NCBI RefSeq assembly: GCF_038900095.1
Contig: NZ_JBBMQQ010000004.1
Span: 248,001 to 312,000 of the forward strand
Length of the DNA stretch: 64,000 nt
Origin: Hoeflea sp038900095
GTDB lineage: Bacteria > Pseudomonadota > Alphaproteobacteria > Rhizobiales > Rhizobiaceae
Reading direction: 5' to 3'
Shown: one piece after another, positions 24,178 through 32,537 of the stretch
How the letters are laid out: each line of letters begins with the position of its first letter
Numbering within the stretch: position 1 is the stretch's first letter
Translations under genes and position numbers: made by a program
The notes under the pieces: model-generated
Database searches by the model: none
What the model saw: the letters and a program-made list of their open reading frames with translations, nothing else
What the model was told of the DNA's origin: nothing

Positions 24178-25556
24178 AGAGCGGCTCACTTACCGCTCGC
24201 GTCCTGCTGTTTGCATCGGTCTGGGCAGTGATTGCCCTGGTGGCGATCGCCATCGTCATATCCCAGCTCTATCGCGCCGGCAGCGAGCGCGCCTTTGCGG
24301 ATTTGCTGCGCGCGCATCTCAACAGCGTCATCAACGCGGTCTCTATCAATGAGGCGGGCCGGCTTTCGGGCAACCCGCAACTGGGCGATTTGGTGTTTGA
24401 TCAGCCCGGCAGCGGCTGGATCTGGCTGGTTGAACCGCTGGGCGCGCTGGACGGACCGCGTCTGGCCTCGGTTTCAATCGGGGATGAGGAGATAGCTGCG
24501 CCATCGGTGAAGACATTGCCGTTCAACGAGCGCTACCAGCGCAGCTATCAGGCCGATGACGGCTTCGGCAACCGGCTCGAAGTCATCGAGACCGAGGTCG
24601 AACTGGACAATCAGGGGCATGCGGCGCGCTTCCGCGTCGCCGGCAACCGTGAGGTGCTGGAAGCGGAAATCGCGGCTTTCTCGGCCAATCTCTACCTGGT
24701 GTTGGCGCTGTTCGGCATCGGCAGCCTGATCGTCAATGCGATTGCCATTCTCTACGGTCTGCGGCCGCTTGATCATGCCCGGCAGGCGCTGGGCCGCATT
24801 CGCGCTGGCGAAGCGCAGCAACTTGATGGCGTCTTTCCCCGCGAGATTGCCCCTCTGGCCGGAGAGATCAACGCGCTGATAGAGGCCAATCATCGCGTCG
24901 TCGACCGTGCCCGGATGCAGGTCGGCAACCTTGCCCATTCGCTCAAGACACCGATTGCTGTTCTCATCAACGAATCCCGCGACATGACGCCGGCGCATGC
25001 AGCTCTCGTTCGCACCCAGGCCGAAACCATGCAGGCGCAGGTCCAGACCTATCTTGACCGGGCGCGCATCGCAGCCCAGCGCGGCAGTGTCCTGGCGCGC
25101 ACCGAAGCAGCGCCGGTCATCGAGCGGCTGGTGCGGGTGATGGCCAAGCTCAACCGCGATCTGGATTTTTCCACCGACATCGAACCGCGTGATGCGGTGC
25201 TGGCCATGGAAAGCCAGGATCTCGAGGAAGCGCTGGGCAATCTGGTGGAGAATGCCGCCAAGTTCGCACGTCATAAGGTGGTGGTGAGACTTCGGGCGTT
25301 ACCCGGCACTGAGGGCGAGCGACCGATGATCCGCATCGATATCGACGATGATGGCCCTGGTCTCGACGAGGCAGGGATGCGCGAGGCGATGAAACGAGGA
25401 CGCCGCCTCGATGAATCCAAGCCCGGCACCGGCCTGGGACTGTCGATTGTCGGAGAGATCGCGTCTGAATACAAAGGCGCGTTTGCGCTGGCGAGAGCCG
25501 AAAACGGTGGCCTGTCGGCGCAATTGACGCTGCCGGCGCTGATCACAGAGGCTTGA
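24174..25556 (+). CDS. feuQ: Sensor histidine kinase FeuQ
   Basis: A 460-residue inner-membrane kinase: TM1 at about 9-33, a periplasmic domain of about 135 residues, TM2 around 168-195 (LYLVLALFGIGSLIVNAIAI), a HAMP linker, HisKA with the phosphorylated histidine in NLAHSLKTPIAVL, and a HATPase domain with NLVENAAKFA (N box), DIDDDGPGLDE and GTGLGLSIVGE. It is translationally coupled to feuP. In the known system the periplasmic domain is the part inhibited by FeuN. Confidence 0.82.
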   Translation: MKSGSLTARVLLFASVWAVIALVAIAIVISQLYRAGSERAFADLLRAHLNSVINAVSINEAGRLSGNPQLGDLVFDQPGSGWIWLVEPLGALDGPRLASVSIGDEEIAAPSVKTLPFNERYQRSYQADDGFGNRLEVIETEVELDNQGHAARFRVAGNREVLEAEIAAFSANLYLVLALFGIGSLIVNAIAILYGLRPLDHARQALGRIRAGEAQQLDGVFPREIAPLAGEINALIEANHRVVDRARMQVGNLAHSLKTPIAVLINESRDMTPAHAALVRTQAETMQAQVQTYLDRARIAAQRGSVLARTEAAPVIERLVRVMAKLNRDLDFSTDIEPRDAVLAMESQDLEEALGNLVENAAKFARHKVVVRLRALPGTEGERPMIRIDIDDDGPGLDEAGMREAMKRGRRLDESKPGTGLGLSIVGEIASEYKGAFALARAENGGLSAQLTLPALITEA

Positions 25557-25713
25557 ACCGAAGTGTTCGGATCCCTTGGGCAATGTCCGGTAAGCTCACT
25601 CTTTCAGGTGGCTTCGCGTCACAATGCCGCCACAGGAACAAGGCAGGAACCGGGTGCGTGGACATTGTGTGGCCCTGAAGTTCACCCGCACTACAGATGA
25701 GGACAACGGCAGA

Positions 25714-26163
25714 ATGGCATATTCGGTCAAGAGTTTGGTACAGTTCGGCATCATTGCCTGCCTGTCGGCGGTGGTCGCCGGCTGCACCGGTACGGGCAAG
25801 GTCCGGCCTCTGTCATTTGCCCCGGTCTCGTTGTCGAAGCCTGCTGGCAGCGATTCGATCCTTGCTGCACTCAATGGCGGAATCCTGCCCCCCGATGCCG
25901 CCGGCGGCCTGACCGGTCCTGACCGGCTGCGCGCGCTCGAAGCCGAGTACCAGGCTCTCGAAAAGGCTTCGCTCGGCCAGGTCGTTGCCTGGAAAAGCCA
26001 GACCAGCGGAACCGCCGGTGAAGTTTCCGCAGGCACACCTTACCAGGTGGGTCAGCAGAATTGCCGCCAATACACCCACAAGGCCACAATCAGGGGCGTG
26101 CCGGTGACCGGGCAGGGAGCCGCCTGCCGCAACGATGATGGCAGCTGGACCCCGCTGAGCTGA
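25714..26163 (+). CDS. Lipoprotein, RT0821/Lpp0805-like surface protein
   Basis: Read from the ATG at 25714 the product has 149 residues. A signal peptide ends in the lipobox LSAVVAGC (cysteine at about residue 22), marking a lipoprotein. The C-terminal domain (VAWKSQTSGTAGEVSAGTPY, CRQYTHKATIRGVPVTGQGA, then ACRNDDGSWTPLS) is the 17-kDa surface antigen-like fold common in rhizobia and rickettsias. It lies between feuQ and ccmI, the same place as in S. meliloti. Function unknown; outer-membrane location is likely. Confidence 0.78.
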   Translation: MAYSVKSLVQFGIIACLSAVVAGCTGTGKVRPLSFAPVSLSKPAGSDSILAALNGGILPPDAAGGLTGPDRLRALEAEYQALEKASLGQVVAWKSQTSGTAGEVSAGTPYQVGQQNCRQYTHKATIRGVPVTGQGAACRNDDGSWTPLS

Positions 26164-26444
26164 CTTGCCGTCCACTTGGCAGACTGGTTTGATCCGAGTC
26201 GCGCTTGAGGCTGCGTGACGGACATGTTTCGCTCAAAGCCTGACAGTGATTCCGGTATCCGCAAAAAATCGGACTTGATTGAGCCCGCCCGGACAGCCAG
26301 CTAGATACCAAAGATCAGGATTTTCCGGCCGGTTTTGATCAATGATCGGAAGAAGGGCGCCCGCATACGCGACCAAACGCCCCAATCTTGTTTACAAGGC
26401 CGATTGATGTTGGAAAACAAGCAATGCTCGGATATTGAAGCGAC

Positions 26445-28064
26445 ATGTTGTTTTGGGTAATCGCCGCCGTCATGACTGCCATTGCGACCCTGGCCCTGCT
26501 GGGGCCGGTGGTGCGTGCTCGTTCGGAGGCATCTGAAGCCCCCGAATTGCATGATATCGAAGTCTATCGCGACCAGTTGACCGAGGTCGACCGCGACCTG
26601 GCTGATGGACTTGTCGAGCCGGCCCAGGCCGAAGTGGCGAAGACAGAGATCTCCCGCCGGCTGCTGGCAGCCGCGCGCAAGAGCGAGAATGCGGATCCCG
26701 ACGGCAAGCTGGCCCGCAATCGCGGATGGCGCCGGGCGGCTGCAATTCTGATCGCTCTTTTCATGCCGGTCGCGGCGCTCACAGCCTATCTTGAACTCGG
26801 CCAGCCCGGCTTGCCGCAATTGCCGCTTTCGGCGCGGTTGCAGGCTGATCCGCAGACAAATGACATTGCCATGCTGATTGCCAAGGCGGAAAAGCATCTG
26901 GCGGACAATCCCGAAGATGGGCGCGGCTGGGACGTGCTTGGCCCGATTTACCTGCGGACCGGGCGTTACGAGGAATCCGCGACAGCGTTCAAGAAGGCGA
27001 TCTCCATTCTGGGTCCGTCACCGACCCGGCTTGCAAGCCTCGGCGAGGCCCTGTTTTCAGCCGCAGGCGGCATCGTGACCGAAGAAGCCAGCCTGGCGTT
27101 CCAGACCGCCCGGGAACTCGATTCGACCGATCCGAGGCCGCAGTTCTTCTTGGCCGTGGCATTGGCCCAGTCGGGCAAGACGACCGAAGCCCGCGCGGCC
27201 TTCTCCGGCATGCTGGAAACAGCCCCGGGGGATGCGCCGTGGATCCCGGCCGTTCAAAGCCAGCTTGCCGCATTGCGGACCGATGCAGGAGCAGCTCCAT
27301 TGTCTGGCGCAGGCGCGGCCGCACCGGGCAATCCCACCGCCGCCGACATTGCTGCCGCGCAGGACATGAGCCCGCAGGATCGGCAGGCGATGATCTCGTC
27401 GATGATCAATGGCCTGGAAGCCAAGCTCGCAGACAATCCCGACAACGTCGCCGGATGGCTCAGGCTGGTGCGCTCGCATGTTGTGACCGGAAGCCGCGAC
27501 AAGGCACAGGCAGCACTCGATCGCGCTTTTGCGGTGTTTGCGCCTGCCGGCCCGGAAAGCCAGCAACTTGGTGCGCTTGCCAACGAGCTCGGCCTGACTG
27601 TCACGCCAACGCTTGGCGGCGTTCCGATGGCGCCCGCCGTTCCCGCACAGGAAGAGCCGGCCGTCACGCCGTCGGCCGCAGTGAAAACGCCGTTTATCCT
27701 GCCCGCCACCGGCGCCGGTGCTGCCGCCTCGCAGGCCCCGAACGCTGCCCCTCCATCGCCGGCCGCACCGGGTGGGCCGACGAAAGCCGATATCGCCGCA
27801 GCCTCGGAAATGTCCGTTGAAGACCGGGCGGCGATGATCCGCACCATGGTGGAATCGCTTGACGCAAAACTGACCGAAAACCCCGACAATCTCCAAGGCT
27901 GGCTGCGGCTGGTGCGCTCCTACGCTGTTCTGGGCGATCGCATCGCTGCGCAAACAGCTCTCGACCGGGCCGGAGCAACATTTCCGGGCGACAGCGAAGG
28001 CGGCCTTGCCTTGGCTGATCTCGCCGCACAGCTCGGTCTCGAACCCACAGTGGAGGGCCAATGA
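26445..28064 (+). CDS. ccmI: Cytochrome c biogenesis protein CcmI (CycH) with duplicated TPR module
   Basis: Holds apocytochrome c for heme ligation by CcmFH. The N-terminal membrane part has one span at 1-20, an acidic loop (VYRDQLTEVDRDLADGLVEP) and a second span near 95-112. The periplasmic part has TPR repeats (LADNPEDGRGWDVLGPIYLR onward). From about residue 291 to 385 and again 440 to 539 the same unit occurs: PTAADIAAAQDMSPQDRQAM then NPDNVAGWLRLVRSHVVTGS, versus PTKADIAAASEMSVEDRAAM then NPDNLQGWLRLVRSYAVLGD. The copies are joined by a Pro/Ala linker. This makes it 539 residues, against about 370-390 that I expect for rhizobial CcmI. First gene of a tightly overlapped ccmI-E-F-H operon. 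Confidence 0.9.
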   Translation: MLFWVIAAVMTAIATLALLGPVVRARSEASEAPELHDIEVYRDQLTEVDRDLADGLVEPAQAEVAKTEISRRLLAAARKSENADPDGKLARNRGWRRAAAILIALFMPVAALTAYLELGQPGLPQLPLSARLQADPQTNDIAMLIAKAEKHLADNPEDGRGWDVLGPIYLRTGRYEESATAFKKAISILGPSPTRLASLGEALFSAAGGIVTEEASLAFQTARELDSTDPRPQFFLAVALAQSGKTTEARAAFSGMLETAPGDAPWIPAVQSQLAALRTDAGAAPLSGAGAAAPGNPTAADIAAAQDMSPQDRQAMISSMINGLEAKLADNPDNVAGWLRLVRSHVVTGSRDKAQAALDRAFAVFAPAGPESQQLGALANELGLTVTPTLGGVPMAPAVPAQEEPAVTPSAAVKTPFILPATGAGAAASQAPNAAPPSPAAPGGPTKADIAAASEMSVEDRAAMIRTMVESLDAKLTENPDNLQGWLRLVRSYAVLGDRIAAQTALDRAGATFPGDSEGGLALADLAAQLGLEPTVEGQ

Positions 28065-28531
28065 CCCGCAAGCAAAAACGATTGGCGATCATTGCCGCAG
28101 GCGCGGTGTTCCTGGCAGCTGCCGCGGCGCTGGTCACATCGGCACTGCGCGAGCAGATCGTCTTCTTCAATTCGCCCACCGATGTCCTGTCCCAGCCATT
28201 GGCGCCGGGCACGCGTGTGCGGCTTGGCGGACTGGTCGAAAAGGGATCGGTTGAACGTGGTGAAAATTCCGCGGTGACATTCCTGGTTACTGACACCAAT
28301 GCCTCGGTCAAGGTTCGCTATGTCGGCATCTTGCCGGATTTGTTCCGGGAAGGGCAGGGCGTGGTTACCGAAGGCACGTTTTCACAGGACGAAGGCACCT
28401 TCCTGGCCGATTCCGTTCTGGCCAAGCATGACGAGAATTACATGCCCAAGGAAGTGGCGGATTCGCTGAAGGCGCAAGGCGTCTGGCAGGAAGGCGATCC
28501 AACGCCTGGTGTCGGCACACAAACGCAATAG
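28061..28531 (+). CDS. ccmE: Cytochrome c maturation heme chaperone CcmE (CycJ)
   Basis: A 156-residue membrane-anchored periplasmic chaperone that carries heme covalently on a histidine. N-terminal anchor at about 7-27, OB-fold core (LGGLVEKGSVERGENSAVTF, VVTEGTFSQDEGTFLADSVL), and the heme-binding motif AKHDENYMPKEV with the acceptor histidine. Start overlaps the ccmI stop by four bases. Confidence 0.95.
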   Translation: MTRKQKRLAIIAAGAVFLAAAAALVTSALREQIVFFNSPTDVLSQPLAPGTRVRLGGLVEKGSVERGENSAVTFLVTDTNASVKVRYVGILPDLFREGQGVVTEGTFSQDEGTFLADSVLAKHDENYMPKEVADSLKAQGVWQEGDPTPGVGTQTQ

Positions 28532-28586
28532 GCCTGACTGCCCTGACTGCAATGCATGCCGCCACGGCATTTGAGGAGATGACGCC

Positions 28587-30569
28587 ATGATCACTGAAAT
28601 CGGCCATTTCGCCCTGATCCTCGCGCTGGCGACCTCGATCGTCCAGTCGGTCATCCCCCTGATCGGCGCACGCCGGCGTGACGCAGGAATGATGGCGGTC
28701 GGCCCGATGGCGGCGCTGACCACGCTGATGCTCATCGCGATCGCCTTCGTTGCGCTGACCAACGCCTATGTGACATCGGATTTCTCGGTCCAGAACGTGG
28801 TCGAGAATTCGCATTCGCTCAAGCCGATGCTCTACAAGATCACAGGTGTGTGGGGCAATCACGAAGGCTCGATGCTGCTTTGGGTGCTGATCCTGGCGCT
28901 TTTTTCGGCCCTGGTGGCGCTGTTCGGGCGCAACCTGCCCGATACGCTGAAGGCCAATGTGCTCTCGGTCCAGGCCTGGATCACGGTGGCGTTCCTGCTC
29001 TTCGTTCTGCTGACCTCCAATCCTTTCCTGCGGCTTGATCCCGCGCCGGTGGAAGGCAATGATCTCAATCCGATCCTGCAGGACATCGGTCTGGCGATCC
29101 ATCCGCCGATGCTCTATCTCGGCTATGTCGGCTTCTCGATTTCCTTCGCCTTTGCCATTGCTGCACTGATCGAGGGACGCATTGATGCGGCCTGGGCCCG
29201 CTGGGTCCGGCCGTGGACGCTGACTGCTTGGATCTTTCTCACCGCCGGCATTTCGATGGGCAGCTACTGGGCCTACTACGAGCTCGGCTGGGGCGGCTGG
29301 TGGTTCTGGGACCCGGTCGAAAACGCCTCGTTCATGCCCTGGCTGGTCGGCACCGCGCTACTGCATTCGGCGCTGGTGATGGAAAAGCGCGAGGCGCTGA
29401 AGATCTGGACGGTGCTGCTTGCCATCCTGACGTTCTCGTTCTCGCTGCTTGGCACGTTCCTGGTGCGCTCCGGCGTTTTGACATCGGTGCACGCTTTTGC
29501 CACCGATCCGGCCCGCGGCGTGTTCATCCTGGGCATTCTGGTTGTTTTCATCGGCGGTGCGCTTGCCCTGTTCGGCTTGCGGGCAGGCACGTTGAAAGCC
29601 GGCGGCATGTTTGCCCCGATTTCGCGCGAGGGGGCCCTGGTTCTCAACAATCTGTTCCTGACCACGGCAGCGGCCACAGTGCTGGTTGGCACGTTGTATC
29701 CGCTGCTTTTGGAAGCCACCACCGGCACCAAGATCTCCGTTGGTCCTCCCTTCTTCAACCTGACATTCGGCCCGCTGATGGTACCGTTGTTGCTGGCCGT
29801 GCCGTTCGGGCCGCTGCTGGCCTGGAAGCGCGGCGATCTGGCAGGCGCTGCACATCGGCTCTATTTCGCTGTCGGCATTTCGCTGCTGGTTGGTCTTGCT
29901 GTGGTGTTCCTGCAGACCGGTGCGCCGGTTCTGGCCGGACTTGGGATTGCGCTGGGCGTGTTCCTGATCCTCGGCGCACTGACCGATCTCGCCTTGCGCG
30001 CCGGCATCGGCCGGGTTGGGGTGGGCGTCGCATGGAGCCGCCTGACCGGCTTGCCGCGGTCTGCCTTCGGTTCGGCGCTTGGCCATATGGGCTTGGGCGT
30101 GACCGTGATCGGTGTCGTTGCCGCAAGCGTGTTTTCAACCGAAACAGTTGTCGCCATGAAGCAGGGTGATATTGCCAGCGCCGGCGGCTATGAACTGCGC
30201 TTTGATGGCGTTCGCGACTACAACGGCCCGAATTATTCCGCTCAGTCGGGAGAATTCACCGTATTGCGCGGTGGTGTCGAAGTGGCGCAAATCGCCTCTG
30301 CCAAGCGGTTTTACCAGGCCCGGGGAATGCCCACAACGGAGGCCGGAATTCTGACCTTCGGCCCCAGTCAGCTTTATATCGCGCTCGGCGATCCCGAAGC
30401 CAATGGCGGCCTCGTGGTCCGCATCTGGTGGAAGTCATGGGTGACTTTCATCTGGTACGGCACCATCATCATGGTGATCGGCGGTATCATGTCGCTGTCT
30501 GACAGGCGTCTGCGCATCGGCGCGCCCAACCGGGCCCGCTCGAAGAAATCTGCGGAGGCTTCGGCATGA
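28587..30569 (+). CDS. ccmF: Cytochrome c heme lyase subunit CcmF (CycK)
   Basis: A 660-residue polytopic membrane protein, the core of the heme ligation complex. The tryptophan-rich WWD domain lies in WGGWWFWDPVENASFMPWLV (around residues 235-255), which binds heme from CcmE, and conserved histidines occur in VWGNHEGSMLLW and NPILQDIGLAIHPPMLYLGY. The periplasmic domain near the C-terminus (VVAMKQGDIASAGGYELRFD) is also typical. It overlaps ccmH by four bases. Confidence 0.96.
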   Translation: MITEIGHFALILALATSIVQSVIPLIGARRRDAGMMAVGPMAALTTLMLIAIAFVALTNAYVTSDFSVQNVVENSHSLKPMLYKITGVWGNHEGSMLLWVLILALFSALVALFGRNLPDTLKANVLSVQAWITVAFLLFVLLTSNPFLRLDPAPVEGNDLNPILQDIGLAIHPPMLYLGYVGFSISFAFAIAALIEGRIDAAWARWVRPWTLTAWIFLTAGISMGSYWAYYELGWGGWWFWDPVENASFMPWLVGTALLHSALVMEKREALKIWTVLLAILTFSFSLLGTFLVRSGVLTSVHAFATDPARGVFILGILVVFIGGALALFGLRAGTLKAGGMFAPISREGALVLNNLFLTTAAATVLVGTLYPLLLEATTGTKISVGPPFFNLTFGPLMVPLLLAVPFGPLLAWKRGDLAGAAHRLYFAVGISLLVGLAVVFLQTGAPVLAGLGIALGVFLILGALTDLALRAGIGRVGVGVAWSRLTGLPRSAFGSALGHMGLGVTVIGVVAASVFSTETVVAMKQGDIASAGGYELRFDGVRDYNGPNYSAQSGEFTVLRGGVEVAQIASAKRFYQARGMPTTEAGILTFGPSQLYIALGDPEANGGLVVRIWWKSWVTFIWYGTIIMVIGGIMSLSDRRLRIGAPNRARSKKSAEASA

Positions 30570-31054
30570 TCGTGCTGCGTCAGGTTCTGGCTGCATTCCT
30601 TCTGACGCTGGCCCTGATCGGTCCGGCGCTTGCCGTCAATCCTGACGAGGTGCTGGACGATCCGGCGCTCGAGGCGCGGGCGCGCGCCCTGTCGCTCGAA
30701 TTTCGGTGCCTGGTCTGCCAGAACCAATCGATCGACGATTCCAACGCCGAACTCGCCCGGGATTTGCGGCTCCTGGTGCGTGAACGCCTGGTGGCGGGCG
30801 ACAGCGATCAGGACGTGATCGATTATGTTGTGTCGCGTTACGGTGAGTTCGTGCTGCTCAAGCCGCGCTTCTCGGTGCAAACGCTGCTTCTGTGGGGGGC
30901 GCCGATAGGGATCTTTCTGATCGGCGCGGGCGTCATGCTGGTCAACAGCCGGGGCCGCGACAAGACGGTCACTTCTGGCGGTGGCAACTCACTTAGCGAA
31001 GCCGAACAAGCCGAGCTCGCGAAAGTGTTGAAAGACCGTGATCGCGAAGTTTGA
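30566..31054 (+). CDS. ccmH: Cytochrome c maturation protein CcmH (CycL)
   Basis: A 162-residue thiol-redox protein that keeps the apocytochrome CXXCH motif reduced. Signal peptide at 1-23, the redox motif FRCLVCQNQSIDDSNAELAR, the helical RDLRLLVRERLVAGDSDQDV and the C-terminal anchor LLLWGAPIGIFLIGAGVMLV. This is the short, single-domain form of CcmH, the CcmI function being separate here. Last gene of the operon. Confidence 0.95.
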   Translation: MIVLRQVLAAFLLTLALIGPALAVNPDEVLDDPALEARARALSLEFRCLVCQNQSIDDSNAELARDLRLLVRERLVAGDSDQDVIDYVVSRYGEFVLLKPRFSVQTLLLWGAPIGIFLIGAGVMLVNSRGRDKTVTSGGGNSLSEAEQAELAKVLKDRDREV

Positions 31055-31103
31055 TAAGACCGCCCCAGTATGACGAGCCGATATCTGGATAAAGGGGCAC
31101 AAC

Positions 31104-32333
31104 ATGACGGCGCAAACGATCAAGGCGGAATTCGAAGGCCACTCCGGCGCCAAGCTGGCCGCAAGGCTTGATTTTCCGGCCGGCGAGATCCGGGCCTGGG
31201 CATTGTTTGCCCATTGCTTCACCTGCTCCAAGGACACGCTTGCGGCCAAGAGGATCTCGGGCGAATTGGCCCGGGCAGGCATCGCCGTCATGCGGTTTGA
31301 CTTTACCGGCCTGGGGTCGAGCGACGGTGAATTCGCCTCGACCAATTTCTCTTCCAATCTCGAAGACTTGCGCTCCGCCGCCGAATGGCTGGCCGTGCAC
31401 TACGATGCGCCGGAAATCCTCGTCGGGCATTCCCTGGGAGGCGCAGCGGTGCTGGCGATCGCGGGCGAACTCAAGTCGGTCAAGGCCGTCGCCACCATCG
31501 GGGCGCCCTCCGAGGCAAGCCATGTGATCCACAATTTCAAGGACCATGTTGACGAGATCCACACCAGCGGCGAGGCAGAGGTCGATCTGGGTGGCCGTAC
31601 ATTCACGATCAAGCGGCAATTCATCGACGACCTCAATGCCAGCAATCTGTCCGAACGGATCAGCCACATGAAGAAGGCGCTGCTGATCCTGCATGCGCCG
31701 CGTGATGCGGTGGTCGGCATCGACAACGCCGCAGCGATTTTCACCGCGGCGCGTCATCCCAAGAGTTTCGTTTCGCTGGATGGTGCGGACCATTTGCTGA
31801 CCAAGCAGGCCGATGCGAATTATGTCGCCGATGTCATTGCCTCATGGGTGTCGCGCTACCTGCCAGCCGAAGCGCCGCGCACGGAAGACGAGGCGGTCGA
31901 GGATGTGGTCGTCGGCGAAACCGGGCAGGGGCGTTTTCAGGTCTCGGTTCAGGCCGGGCCGCACCGGTTTCTTGCCGATGAGCCTGCCGATGTCGGTGGT
32001 TCTGACACCGGTCCGTCGCCTTACGATCTGATGTCGGCGGCACTTGGCGCCTGCACCGCCATGACCCTGCGCATGTATGTGCGGCTCAAGAAACTCGATC
32101 TTGGCCTTGTGACGGTGAAGGTCAGCCACAACAAGGTACATGCGGCGGATTGCCTGGAATGCACCGATGAGGAACGGGCCAATGGCGGCAAGATCGACCG
32201 GTTCGAAAGGATCATCTCGATCGATGGCGGCACGCCCGACGCGCTTGCCGACAAGATCGCCGAGATCGCCGGAAAATGCCCGGTCCACCGCACGCTCGAG
32301 CATGGCGCCAAGGTGGTAACGAAAGTCCGCTGA
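31104..32333 (+). CDS. Alpha/beta hydrolase-OsmC family fusion protein
   Basis: A 409-residue two-domain protein. Residues 1 to about 255 are an alpha/beta hydrolase with the nucleophile elbow VGHSLGGAAVL and the histidine in DGADHLLTK. Residues about 270-409 are an OsmC/Ohr-type domain with the peroxidatic cysteine in ALGACTAMTLRMY and the partner in GKCPVHRTLEHG. Fusions of this type are widespread in proteobacteria and are thought to act in thiol-dependent peroxide or acyl stress defence, but the substrate is unknown. Stands 49 bp after ccmH and 204 bp before degP. Confidence 0.9.
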   Translation: MTAQTIKAEFEGHSGAKLAARLDFPAGEIRAWALFAHCFTCSKDTLAAKRISGELARAGIAVMRFDFTGLGSSDGEFASTNFSSNLEDLRSAAEWLAVHYDAPEILVGHSLGGAAVLAIAGELKSVKAVATIGAPSEASHVIHNFKDHVDEIHTSGEAEVDLGGRTFTIKRQFIDDLNASNLSERISHMKKALLILHAPRDAVVGIDNAAAIFTAARHPKSFVSLDGADHLLTKQADANYVADVIASWVSRYLPAEAPRTEDEAVEDVVVGETGQGRFQVSVQAGPHRFLADEPADVGGSDTGPSPYDLMSAALGACTAMTLRMYVRLKKLDLGLVTVKVSHNKVHAADCLECTDEERANGGKIDRFERIISIDGGTPDALADKIAEIAGKCPVHRTLEHGAKVVTKVR

Positions 32334-32537
32334 CCGGCTCTTGCACACCTGCTCCCGGGATCGATCGGTCACCGTGTCCGGTAATTCCGGAGCGCCGGGG
32401 CTGGAATGTGGCGAACACAAGGCGGCGAACATTACAAAGGTTTAATGATCCGGAAAGCTTGCCGTAACCGCAATCGGCCTATCTCTTTTCCTCAAGAGCC
32501 GGATGAACGGCTTTGCCAACAAACAAGAGGTTGAGAC

